The notes under the pieces were generated by a model, which saw nothing but the letters and a program-made list of their open reading frames with translations, was not told the origin of the DNA and made no database searches. Made by a program: the position numbers and the translations under genes. This document shows positions 17,718 through 30,900 of a DNA stretch of 48,959 bases, piece after piece. The number at the start of each line of letters is the position of its first letter. The first letter of the stretch is position 1. This stretch comes from Trichoplax sp. H2. Its lineage: Eukaryota > Placozoa > Uniplacotomia > Trichoplacea. The stretch covers positions 1-48,959 of the forward strand of contig NOWV01000320.1 of the NCBI GenBank assembly GCA_003344405.1. The letters run 5' to 3'.

Positions 17718-20700
17718 AACATTTTTAAAGCTAGAGATAGATTCATGGGCAGTTGCATTCAAAAAGAAACAGATCCATTTTTTGATCCCATCCTTTATTT
17801 ATTGCAATAGATCAATTATTGACAAAAAATAATTTATTGGTCTGTTATATACTGTGAAACATAAAGCGAGAACTTTCCGCTTAACCTTCAGCCATAAAAG
17901 TTGGACAAATTGAGGAAGATTGTCATATATCGTGACATTAATGACCCTTTATTTGGAATAGAGTAGTACTATAATTACGGTATATTTTAATTTCATTTTA
18001 AAGTGTATAGCCGTCAGAGTTCCTAAATCGCTAAAAGTAAAGCGTGACTGATAGGACTTAAACTTTGAAGTATTAATAAATCAAGATCTATCTTAATATA
18101 AGTAAATAGTATCCCATTTTAATAAAATCGAAAGCTAAATGTGAATAAAGCAATTAACAATGGTATATTAATGGATGGAGGAAAGCGAAAGTAAAATGTA
18201 TTATTCATACTATGCTATAAAATGATGATTGTTTTAAATTCCATTTGCGATTAAATATTAGTGCTATCTAGGGTGTTATTGATAGCCTGATATTTCGTCG
18301 CATAAAAGAAATCTATTATAGATTTCGTTATATTATAAATGTGCTTTTTGGTTGCGCATCTAAACAACAGCGAACAATATGTTACACCTCTTTATGAAGT
18401 AGAGGTTTATCATCCCGAATAATCAATAAGGATAAAGATTAATTTCATCCAATTTTTAATTAGGGACATAAATGTAGAAATTAATAATGTTTTCCATTTT
18501 TGTTTAGTAAAAGCAGTAATTAATTATTCTATATAATTATTAGAAAGAACTTTTCTTTTAAAAGTTCCTGTACAACCAATAGAATCACCGGCAGATAATA
18601 GATTGATTATTATATACCATCTTCGAAATTATTACGCAATAATACGTAAGTATTTCCACATTTTTCTGTTATATTCCCTTAATTATACAGATTTTTAAAC
18701 CGTGGATATCTATTTTCATGTAGAATCTTATTTGCCTATCAATTTACTGGATGCCATACAGTAACAACAAGCACCTGTATATGATTTACTAGGGCTATTG
18801 GCGGGATTTTAGTTTATGTTGTTTACTAATGAATGACTTTATTTACTCTCACATAACTTCATCCATGCACGCTATTAATAATATTCACGCATTTATATAG
18901 CATACAAAACCATTTAAAATTAATTTCGCAGTATTACAGGCCAAATAAACCTAAGCTTCTAATAAGTTTCATCTCACAGTACTTGCAAATATATTTCCAA
19001 TTCCTTAGCCTATCATAACCACATACCTTTTATCGATACTGATAGAATTCCTACTGCTAGTTGCTCACAGATGCATTTGCTGTTCCGTTGCCGATCATAA
19101 TAAATATAATGCTGTATAACCTAGATCGTAAATACCAATAGTATCTAGGGTAATGATATATAAAACGTTGGTATGGGTACAATTAATATCAATTAATATT
19201 CGTGTAATTATACATTGATAATCTATAACTTATCGCATCATGTATCTTGGATACGGTATTAATGGTATTCTACTTTGCTAAAGCAGGCTATGTAAACTAT
19301 CATTCCATTCTGTCAGTGTTGCATATTCTAAAAATTAATGATGTACAAGTTGCTTTGTCCGTTAATTTGCTCGCTATAAGAATCACAGGATTTAAACTTC
19401 CTGCAATATTATAGCTTAGCCTTGCTGCAATTCGATATTTCATTGGCTATAGACACGTTTAGCTTGCTATCAAGCCTGGACAGTTATCACTGCTAGTTAA
19501 TTTCAATACATACAGTGTCGATAATATTAATTCACTGGATAATTCTCCAATTGCATTGCCGTTTAGACAACAAGTTATTATGCTCTGCCTATTTGATTTG
19601 CCTATCCTCGATCCTTATTAATATTTCAAATATCTTTCTTAGCCTTTGCTAGCCTAAAATCGATCCTTAATAAAACTGAGAAGAACTGGTAATAATTTTT
19701 TTCATTTGTCGAACAGTCAATTATTTCAGCTCTCGTCTTTCCCTTAGTAATAATTTCAGTTCCTAGCTAGCAAGTAACATTGAAACGTGAAGAAAAAAAT
19801 AAAACAATAATATTCAACCACCTTGAGTCAGAATAAAACATTGATGATAAAGGCGGACAAATAAATAATTAAATTTAATTCAGCTGATTATAATATAGAG
19901 TACTAGGACTAACCTACATGTTATGCTAAACTCTAACTAAAAGAAATTTATTAATCATTCTGTTCGGTTTATTGACTTTAAAGGTATAGTAGAACATTTG
20001 TATCGCCGTAACTTATAAAAAAAGTAGGAGAAAATGAAATTTTATCGGCATGATTAAATGGTTACAATTAAAATCATAAAATGGACTATAATATAGTAGA
20101 TTTCCAATAATATCAGGCCAATACAACATCCAATCTATGCGAAATAATTTTATACAACAACTACTTGAGTATAAAGAGAGGAATAAGACTAGAATGCCAC
20201 TGCAAATAAAAAATAAGATAATGAAAAAAATTGAAATAGATATCAATATTAACCAAGCTAAGACAAACTAAGCGAGCAAATAGAAGCGAGCAGCCTAAAT
20301 CCAAATCAATAGTCAACATCATGCAACAAAAGAGATCATTCAGTGATAATGTCGACATGAGATCAACCGGTAATCAAGACAAAAGTGGATACATCCGGTT
20401 TAAAGTTCGATTCTAGTCAGATCTCAAGTGATGAGTATTTATGCAATGCAAAAAATAAAATAATTTAAAATTGCTACGACACAAACAGAAAATATGATCG
20501 TGATATTCCAAAACTTTAGATATGATAGTACGGCGGAAAAGAAAATTGAAAAATTGAATTTTACACTTAACCATCAATTTTCTATAGATATTATAACCTT
20601 TCAGTTTTGTGTAAAAATTACATTTGGTCGCTTAAAGTAGCTGCAACAACAAATCAAATTAATAAAAAATATTTTATCCGATGTATGCCGTCAAGGAGGA

Positions 20701-23700
20701 TTTTAATAACTTGCATCCCTAATATCAATTATAATTACCAGCCAAACATGCCAATTCTTATAATAGATAGGCAAGTTGACTACGGGATATGAGTAATAAG
20801 TTCTATTTCGTATAGAAAATCAATTAAATGTCGTGATCCTTAATGATCTGAACTCTACATAAATTAGTTGTCGTCAAAACACTGATACCATAAGGATAAA
20901 AGAGATTTTAAGACAGGCTACTCGTTTGCAAATAAAATAGACTCGTATAACATAAAATAAAATATTAATCAATTCTATTAGCTATGTGTAAATTAGGGTA
21001 TGTGATCATCTCGTCATTGCAATAATAATAAATAATAAATTAATCAAAAAATATGTGCCGTATAGTAGCAGAAAAGATGTCGATAACTTTTCATCAGACT
21101 TATCCTTGTCGACTTTGGCTAACAATACATTTGTAAGGGAGAGTTAAGATAGAAAAAAGATCCACCATCGACTGCAATTGAAAGAGAAAATTTTCAATCT
21201 ATTGATCTAAGTATAATGTACTATCATCAATAGATAGAAAAGCTCAATGATAAATACCGCATCAAATGAATAAAGAATAATAAAATTGTATCTTAACTCC
21301 CTTGGAGTCAGATGCGATTACTACTATCCTGATGAACTGTGGATATAATACTAATGATCGTGACAACATTGGAAATAACGAGGAAAATACTGTAATAAAT
21401 AATTAATAGATGGCTATTCTTGCAAGTAAGTTGATAACTAATACTGTACGCCCACGAAAAATTTCCATCAATCAATGGCTGCCTTACTTGCTAATAGAAT
21501 ACCGACTATCAATCATTCTGGCCATCAATAAAGTTATTAACTATTTCCGATTTATTATTACTTATTTACAACCGTTGTAGCCGCTAATCAATCAAATAGA
21601 GACAAAACTATTCTAATTATCAATTCAATACAATTTAATGTAAAGACTATGGAGGCAATGCTCAAAATGAATCAATAACATCCTTCACTTTCTTTAGGAT
21701 AGCATGGATTATTAATTTTTTTGGCTCCAATATATCCAGTGTATTAATGATATGTCTGCTATTATAGTAGTGGATATTATTTTTCATCGCCTGCTTTCTT
21801 ATTGACAGTTTAATGTTGACTTTTCTTCTTTCGCTTTTACTTCTCAAATTTTTTTCCCTATCTTACATTTTATTCGCTTGTACGGGATAAATAGAGACAA
21901 GATCGAGAAATAAAGTAAGTGCTTAAGATAAATTCATTAGACTGACTAAAAATATCTATCTAGCTCGGTCTATAAATAATGACGTACGAATTTGATTTCA
22001 AATTCATGTGGCTATCTATTACAACCAGGGTCAAGTCGTATGCAACTGATTAATATTTACGAGGGGTGGGTAAAACTAAGAAGTGATCTATAAGAAATCA
22101 TTATGACAAGATTAAGCAACACTTACGGCATTCAGCAAGCTATGCCATTCAATAAGACTCTGAATTGGCTATCTATATATTGCTCTATTCCATCCAATCC
22201 TCATAGACAACATTTAAATAAGTTATCCCCTTGCGCTGCATTTGCGGTATCATCAGAAAGAGTTATTTTGAACAACTTGACGTCATCTTTGAGCAATCAT
22301 AAGACCAATTTTCAATAGGTATTAAATATTCAGTAGCGTTTTATTAACAATTTAAATGATAGAAAAAATATAGACAAGAAGATTATTGATAACGATGACT
22401 TCATTGGTGCATATAAATAAATAAAATATTTAAAAGTTCAATCGTTATTTAGCACCACGGTCATGTTTTTCAATCATAGTATCAAAGCAAAGAGTGTTTA
22501 TAATCTATTCTAACCTATTTATACATTAAATTCTCAATTTGATCGCAGCTATCATCAAGAATTATGGTTAGTATTAATTAGCACAGTCTCTAGTTTACCC
22601 ATTAAAAATCATATTGGTCCAATTGATCATCGCTCATGATATGAGTATGCTAAATTAACTAAGTTCGTTATAAAAAGTCAAGTACCGTGAAGCCGTAGGA
22701 TAATAAAATGAAGATTTATCTTCTAAACAAGTAGTTACAGTAGCATGATTGATAGTCAAGAAAGAGTTATAATCTTAAGGAATTAAGAATCTCAATTTAA
22801 TGCCATGCAAAGTGTTCGCGAGGGTGAGAATAAAAAAATGAATATTCTAAAGTAAATAAATGTCGACACGAAATTATACAATAAGATTTGAATTTTTCAT
22901 CATATCAGGCGTTATTTACTAAAATGGGTAGAGGTAGGTTCAAAGATTTGATTGATGAAACGCAATTAATGAGAATATTATGATTGTATACTAGCGGAAA
23001 TAATGATTATCTCGGTCCTTTCTTCAATTATCACATGGGGAAAGAAAGGACTGTTTCTATCCATACTACTAAGTCAAGATGGTAATTATCTATGAAAGAT
23101 AATCGTCCCTATTGATACCTCAGTAAGCCTAAACGATGTACTACTAATTAAAATACTCCAAAGCATGAGACAATATCTACAAGGAATGAAACATGACTAG
23201 TTAAGTAACAATAAAGCAATCAACGCAAATGGTTGCAACGGAGATAAAGGTGTGAAACCAGCAGTCAGTAGCAGTGTAGGGATTTAGAAAGGGAAATAAA
23301 TTGTTAATCATTGCTTCACTAGCAAATTTTCAGTACAGTAGGTATTGAAGACGAAGGGGTTGATATAAGCTAGTCTAGAGGTAATCAACCTACAATATTA
23401 ATAGCTTAAAATATCGAAGTTTGGATAATGATCTATTAAAGGTAGTCATTTTTCGGGCATCAAGAAGATGATCGTGATGGTAATAGCTTCCATCTTGACT
23501 TTTAAATATTCTTTAGTAAAACTGTAGTGAAAGTGCTGAGTAGAATACTATCTATAATCATGTTCTTTATGCCATAATCAATATAATTGACATTTTGCTA
23601 TTTTTTACTGACTGTGAATAATTAAATTGCTAATAATACTCAATCCATCAATCCTAGTCATGAGTAATATTACGTCCTGTATCCTTTAAAACATGATAAC

Positions 23701-24700
23701 GATGACGAGTATGATAGCTGTCTTGCTATTTTTCGGATGTTTATTGATAAGTCATATCATGCTAGGAGCACTCTTTCGTCCTAAATTATTAACTAAAATT
23801 ACGATAATAGTATTGATAAGTTTCAATCTTGATTATTTTTGCATCTTTCAATTTTACTAGTATAGAAGGAATGATTCATCGACAATCATTAAAATAACGA
23901 TGGTGATGATGATAATAAGGTTGTATCGTAGTTGGTTATTTATTTATTTATTTGTGTATTGTTTATTTTACTATTTTGCATTTGTTTTCAATATTTTATT
24001 TGCAATACTCTTATGCTGGTAGAAATCAAGCGTATAGAAAAGTCTATACAAATAGGTCAAGGAAGCTCAAAACAATGAAGATGAAATTGCAAAGTGGGAA
24101 AAAAATTTTTTCTCTTCATCTAGTGCCTCCCATTTTAAAGCCTATTCAAGATATCGTAAAAGTAATGCTATCATACTAGAATGACTCCATTTTACTTTTT
24201 TAATTCTATAATAAAATCAGTTGACAAGGACTGTAGCTAAGCTATTCCTCTCGATACTTAATCTATATAAAATATGACAAACTGGAGAGTGAGTAAAAAG
24301 TCAAGTAGGAAAGGAAACGACATGAGGAGCCAGATTCTGTATTAGCTACCACATCGATTTGAATAATGGATGGACGATGAATAATGCGGAAGTCTTGACA
24401 GATTGATTATTGACCAACCAAATTATAGGAATCTATACAACAAGGCCAAGGAGAATAGAATAAAGAACTTCAATTCAACATGAATACCCTTGGATAGAAC
24501 AACAGGAAAGAAAAAATTATTTGTCAACAAAGAAAAGAGAGAGGGAAAATGGAAGGCAAAGAGACAACCTCCTCACCATATTATTTAGCCCCACCTCCTG
24601 ATCATTATACCACTCATCTATTATGACGATTATTATTACTACCGAGGAAATTTAATAACTATCAGAATAATAATAAGAAAAAAATGAATGTCTACAAGGG
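17718..24700. other. AT-rich intergenic region, no gene seen
   Basis: About 7 kb with dense stops in all frames and frequent TAATTAAT-type stretches. The longest frames (60-77 codons, e.g. 20013-20358 on the minus strand, 22103-22318 and 23952-24179 on the plus strand) have compositions expected by chance in AT-rich DNA and no motif I recognise. The upstream regulatory DNA of the ETS gene presumably lies in the last part. Confidence 0.6.
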
Positions 24701-24869
24701 TTAATATCCAATAATTTCCATTCTATTCTAATACTATAACTTTGCCAATCGACCCCTATCCAGCAATATTAACTCGTTTCCTATCCAGACGTTATTTATT
24801 CATCTTGTGGCATCATCGTCGATCTTGCGCTGCAATTCTTTCTCCTTTCAAAATCAATCGTTTTAAGCA

Positions 24870-24954
24870 ATGAGCCAGACTGGTTCTCCAACTACTACAA
24901 CTACTACCGTTCTATCGGATTCGGATCAACCTTACCGTGTGGTTATTATTCACA
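24870..24954 (+). CDS. ETS gene exon 1 (predicted)
   Basis: Starts [20 protein letters not shown] and ends ...VVIIH plus one base before a strong donor (CACA|gtaagt). An in-frame TAA directly precedes the start (TTT TAA GCA ATG), and the base at -3 is a purine, so this ATG is a natural start. Linkage to the ETS domain is inferred from phase. The sequence shows nothing by itself that identifies an ETS factor. Confidence 0.6.
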
Positions 24955-27900
24955 GTAAGTTCTACGCCTATTCTGTGTTATAAAAATCGTCATAATAAAT
25001 ATTATTAAATAGGATAAAAATAAAACTGATGATCAATCTTGCTAGCCTATTTGATAAAAGAAAATTACAATTCAATCATCATCGCCATCACTTTTTATTC
25101 TAATTTTATTGATATTCTGAATATAGTCCAATAATATTCTTCTACCCTCTATATCCAATTTGATATTTGATCATAATATTTAATTTAAAGTTTGGACTGA
25201 AGAAGGTTAAAAAATACTTTCCTTTAGTATGTAGTAAGCAAATACTTTTTAATTTCTTTCCCTCTCATCATACTTGCTAAATAACATCAACTATTTAATA
25301 TGGAGGAAATTAGACGGAAATGAAGCAATAGCTTGTTGTTGTATTTTAGAACATACATCAATCCTATATTCTTGTAGAATAATTATAATTTACTGCCATA
25401 ATGTAAGTAAATTGATTCACACGTTGTATAGCAGGTTATCTACCCAATAATAAATTTAAATGTGAGAGAAATTATTTACCAATAATAGTCAAAGCGTTGT
25501 TGTTTCCAACTAAGCTCGTCAGTTCTTTTCAAGAATTGCATGGAAAATTTAAGAGAAATTAGTTAATTGATGCTTGAGTAATGCGGATAAATTAAAAATA
25601 TATTTAAATTATTAGCTAGATATTTTATAAGCTGTGTAAAACATGGATACTGTAAATTTGAAGCGCAAGTGAAATGATTTGAATATGACCGCATTCAATT
25701 TGCCAAGCCGATAGTAGTATTTTCGATTCTACGTATAAAAGATGATCATGATCATTTTCGCTAGCTAATACTACAGATCAGTAGTACGTCCTAGTTTGTA
25801 CCCCAAAAACTGATATTAACCGTAAATGAACTAATTAACAAGGTAGTAAGCTTACCAAATTATGAAGAATATTTCTGATGGTAATCGATATCATTATACC
25901 ATATCAGCGAATCAGAGCGATATTCATAAGCAGATTATATAGTTATAGGGTTATCAATATGGTTTTCGATGATAATCGATGACCATTCAATCGGCAAACT
26001 TAACAGACATTAACTTAAGAGATCCTGTAGTTGCCCGATCGTAGACGTAAATCTGGATACTTGCTTAGAAATGATGTAGTACCTGTATTCGATATTGCTT
26101 ATCACAATTACAAGCAAACTCTCTTGATAACCATCAGTCGATTACCAATTTATGGCAACATCAATTTGAAATTAGTATACTCGATTATGAAATTAGAAGG
26201 CGTCATAATAATTCAGTTTAATTATAGTTGGGAATTTTGGCCAATACCGACTACATTTGTAGTTGGAAGAATTTGATCAATCGATTACAAGGCGATGTTA
26301 CGTAAAGACTACTTTTGTCGCTCTTTCTGTTGATATTTTACTACATACTTCTGGATTGTACAAAAATAAGAGAAATGTTATGGTGTATTTGCTAGTGCTT
26401 TAACCATATAACATGACCGGATCATTCCTGATAAATTCCATTGAATTTGATTCTACTTAATCCCTCCGAGTAATGTTATTAGCTTCATTTAATAGAACTG
26501 GCAACAATAATATCCTATAGCAAATCTTAAACTACTGCTATCACTAACATGTTATCTACCATGACTCCCTTTCAAATAATTTTGGGGATCACGTAATTTT
26601 ATGGACCACTCTTTGATTCAATTTATCATATGTGTAGTAAATTTTCCATCTCAATATAGATTATATAAATAGTTGGATAGAAAAAGAAAATTTAGTTTTC
26701 ATCATTTTTGTACTTTTTTCTTGACCTTACTTTACTACCAGCGATCATAACTATGATTGAACCTTTATTTAATATGCAAACAAAATTGGATCTGCTTTGC
26801 AACTTTTAGCCGTCACTATATAAGTAGTACTTTTCTTGATAAGTTTGCCTATGGCCTTTATGCGAATTACTCGTATTTGGATTGCACTCATGATTATAAG
26901 CAACGATGTATTTTTTAACCAATATTAATTATCCTTTTGAATAAGATTGTACTTTAACGTGAATAGGAAAGAGAAATGAAAAATGCCCATGATCGCCGAT
27001 ATCATGATCAATCATTGAAGTAATAATTGTAGGATATTAGCTACCGTGGAATATAGTGTTAATCAATAGCACATTTTTTTCCTGCTAGGTGTTTATGCCT
27101 TGAATTGAGTCTTAGTCATACCACTTTTATTGTTCATTCTATCATACCTCCTCTTGTTTCCTTCTTTCTGACCAATAATTGAGAATAAAAAGTCAATTCA
27201 ATATTCAAGTACAAAAAGAGGGAAAATTCATCTGTTCTTTTCTTCCTCAAATTATGTTATTATCTTCCGATGTTTTGTTCATTGATCAATACATAATATA
27301 AGTCAGCAATTTATTTATTGACTTTGATATTTAAATGTATACTGGTGCTATTTTCCACTAATTCAATTTTAGATCCAAGCATTTATCAATCCTATATGAA
27401 GAATATTGAGCAACGTGATCAAGAAAAAGGTAACACCCATTGCGCTAAAATAGCCACCTTAGCCAACTTATAATTAATTATGGCGAAGAAAATTTTTTCC
27501 CATCTCGCATGCCTTGAAATGTGGTCTAATGGAAAGTCCTTTTTCAAGATTGTCATTGAATTTAGTTATTATTACCCCCTCAATATTTTTTCTTCTTCAT
27601 AATTTAATATTAGAAATGAGCGGTAGTAGTTCATCCTATTTTCAGAAATTGTCAAACAAAGGATAGAAATGTTTTATTACTATTCAATATCCTTAATTGA
27701 TGCTAGAGCTAACTGTTGTAGTCCTAAATTATTTTCAATACGCTAAATAGAATGGAAAATAAAAATAGTGTAATCGGTCCCATCTTACATGATGATTGAC
27801 ATTACTCGTCAAATCATTGTAGTTAACAGTGGATAAAGTTGATGACAATAGCTAACGATCAATCAGGAAATAGATTTGTCTCCTATTTAAATGAAAAAAA

Positions 27901-30900
27901 TATCTTGGCTAGAATGCAATAGAATTGATTTCACTTGGATAAAACGATAGAAGCAGAAAGAAGTGTATGCATTCGTAACCATGACAAAGAATTAATCAGT
28001 AATATTCTTTCTATTCTATATAAATATATTCACCTGTTCAATAATCGTTATTTAATAGCTATCGATCAAGAATCCAACATCAAGAGTGAAAATAAGCCTT
28101 GCATTAACATGACTCATGAAAACTCCATCAGCGAAATGACCGACTGTACAGGTAAGATTATGCAGTAAAAATAGAAAAATGAATTAAACTAGAGAAGGTG
28201 ACGATGATGAATTAGCTAGAAAAATACATGAAAAATGGATTCTCTCCTATTGCCGATCTTAGTGGGATTAACTTTCTCCTTAAGCAATATCATACAACAA
28301 GTCAATAACTGTTTTGTCTTTTAGCTGATCATTACTTTCCCTTCAGTCATCCAATTATATTGATCCCACCTTAGTTATTGACGATGACTATTTGATGAGA
28401 TTAATTTGAAAATGATGAAAATTGCTAGTTAGTCACCATTGCATATGAGTAAAATTTATCAGGAGAAACTAATCAGCTATTGGATACTCCCTCAATAACA
28501 GTTAAACATCAAGATACGATGTTTCTGCTCTCATTCTACTTGCTACAATATTGCATGTCTATAGGCTAAATTTTTCTTTAGTATTATTGCTAATGTCAAT
28601 TTTTAGCTTGAGCATAAAATAGGCAGATAATTATAACATCTTTGAAGTAAAGATAGTGCCTGTTTTGAATCACCTAAAGGAACAGTGCCTATAAGATCCA
28701 TTTTACCCATTATTTAGCCAGAGAAAGTCAATCCTATCTCCTACATTTTTCTTGTAATAAAGGAAATATTATCCTATTGTCATCATTCTTTCCAGTATTT
28801 TACATTAAGCTTATAGGAACCTATTAGCTACTGCTTTGAACTATTTTTGAATGCATAAAAATGAATTGGATATAGAAATAGTTAAAATAATGGATATCCT
28901 ATACATGCTTTGATATTCTTTATCGGCAATCACTACTCTACTACCTTCTTGGTATTTTACCCACTCGATATTGATTGGATTTTTCATCGTGCAAATTTGA
29001 ATTGTAAAATTGACAATCCATAACTATCCATTGACCATCAGCTGATAATCATGATAGAACTATGTCTGGTAGTGCTATTAGGTGACCAAGATGGGACTAA
29101 TTTCTACCCTAGTCAGTGGCATAATCAATAGTCCATAAGCCCGGAAAAGTCAGGAGTGGTTACACTCATCACTGTTAGATCCCTGTAGTCATTTTTTGAT
29201 CAATTCTGTCTATCATGTATTTGTACCTTAAAATTACATTAAACTGCAGCATAATTAGAGTGTCGATCATTAAGGAAGACGGGAAACATTAATGTCGACC
29301 GAAGTAACAATGAGCATCCTATACGTGCATCAATCTTTCTTCATCATTTAAAAAATTGTCAGTTCTTTTATTGCTTTAAAAGCAATAAAAAATATCCGAC
29401 TGTCGAATATGTTGTCATTCTAATGGTCGTAGGATGTGTTAATTTGGAGTTTATTAATTTTAGCAGTTTTTACCGCAATTTGAATGTTATTGATACATTA
29501 ATATTGCTCATAGACGATCGTGTATAATGCTGGTTTTAAGTAGACGTGTAAAGATATATCTTGTCTTTATAATAAGCATAAAAGTCGTCATACTCAAGCA
29601 ATTGGCTAGTAAAATCATTGATCTGGCTCTTTTCAGATTACTTTATATGATATACCAATTCAATGTAAATTGAAATTAGTTTTGTTTCCTTATATTTAAC
29701 CTGTTCCTAACACATTAACACTGATTCCAGCGCTTATGAGATTGCTTGTTTACTTACATATGCAGTCATGATAGATATGAACAGATTTGACAGAAATAGA
29801 ATGCAAGCAATTAGTTGCAAAATTGAGCTACTTTAACTCATTTTATTACTGTTGTAAAACATCTGTTTGGTGTTAGTTCGGATCATCTTTATGCTACTTT
29901 AATATTAGACTGATATTTTGATTCTGAAAGCATTATTTTTGGAAGACTAGCAGCGATACAGGGAAAAGCTTTTTCTTTTGCCCCTATGCTCGTAGATTAT
30001 TCCTATCGTAGTTGAGGATTTGTAGACATTTTCGACCGATCTTATTAAAATAATTGCCGACAACATAAGCAATACCATAAGCAATACCATCACTTAATCA
30101 ATTTTATATCATTTTCAGTCAGAACTAATTTCATGGACATTCTTAGCCCTCATTTAATGTCATACCATGGTCATACATAAACAGTAGCATTAGCTAAAGT
30201 AATTACTAGATTGCAATTTCCCGTTTAGCAATAAAAATCTAGAATAGAGAGTAAATCCTTTTCTAAATATTAATCGTAACCTTTATTCTTAACTGTAGTG
30301 CCTGCCGAATCAGAGTATAAATTTAATTTTAGAAATTCTGTATCGTTTCCTCAAGGGAAAGAGAAGCAATTTTCCTTTATAAAGCATATATATTGTATGG
30401 AATGAATTTAGTAAGATTTTAATGTAGTACTGTCCTAGATTCTATTCGCTACTGTCTACGGCAATAATAGCAAATACAGTAACTGGCTTTAAACGAGAAC
30501 AAGGAGCAGTTGTTGACATCCAAATTCTTTTCAACTTCACAACCAATTGCCTTCTCTAGCCCACGTAGGCATAACTCATTTCCGATCGCTTTAGACATGA
30601 TATTTTGTTGAAAATATGCTCTCCATCTATAAAATAACAATATTGACTTATGGTTATTGTTTATGCCGATGTCTAGGCTATTCTATTTCATGGTATAATA
30701 ATTAAAGAAAAAAACGATAGTCTAAAAAATAAATATCCCCGCGATGAATCATAGCTTGTATCTAACGACGAATCTATTGAATTGCGTGTAAAAGAGAATT
30801 TAGTTCTATTTAACATCATCAATTCCACGCCTAACAACGCATCATGAATAGAATATAGCACTGAACGAATGCGTAGGCTGAAATAGGAAACAATAAACGA

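Noticed and set aside
26031-26276. 81-codon frame in ETS intron 1
   Set aside because: Starts with a non-ATG codon, no compatible splice phase to neighbouring exons was found, and composition fits AT-rich noise.
29363-29395. Near-palindrome TTTTATTGCTTT/AAAAGCAATAAA
   Set aside because: AT-dominated and imperfect, so expected by chance in this composition.
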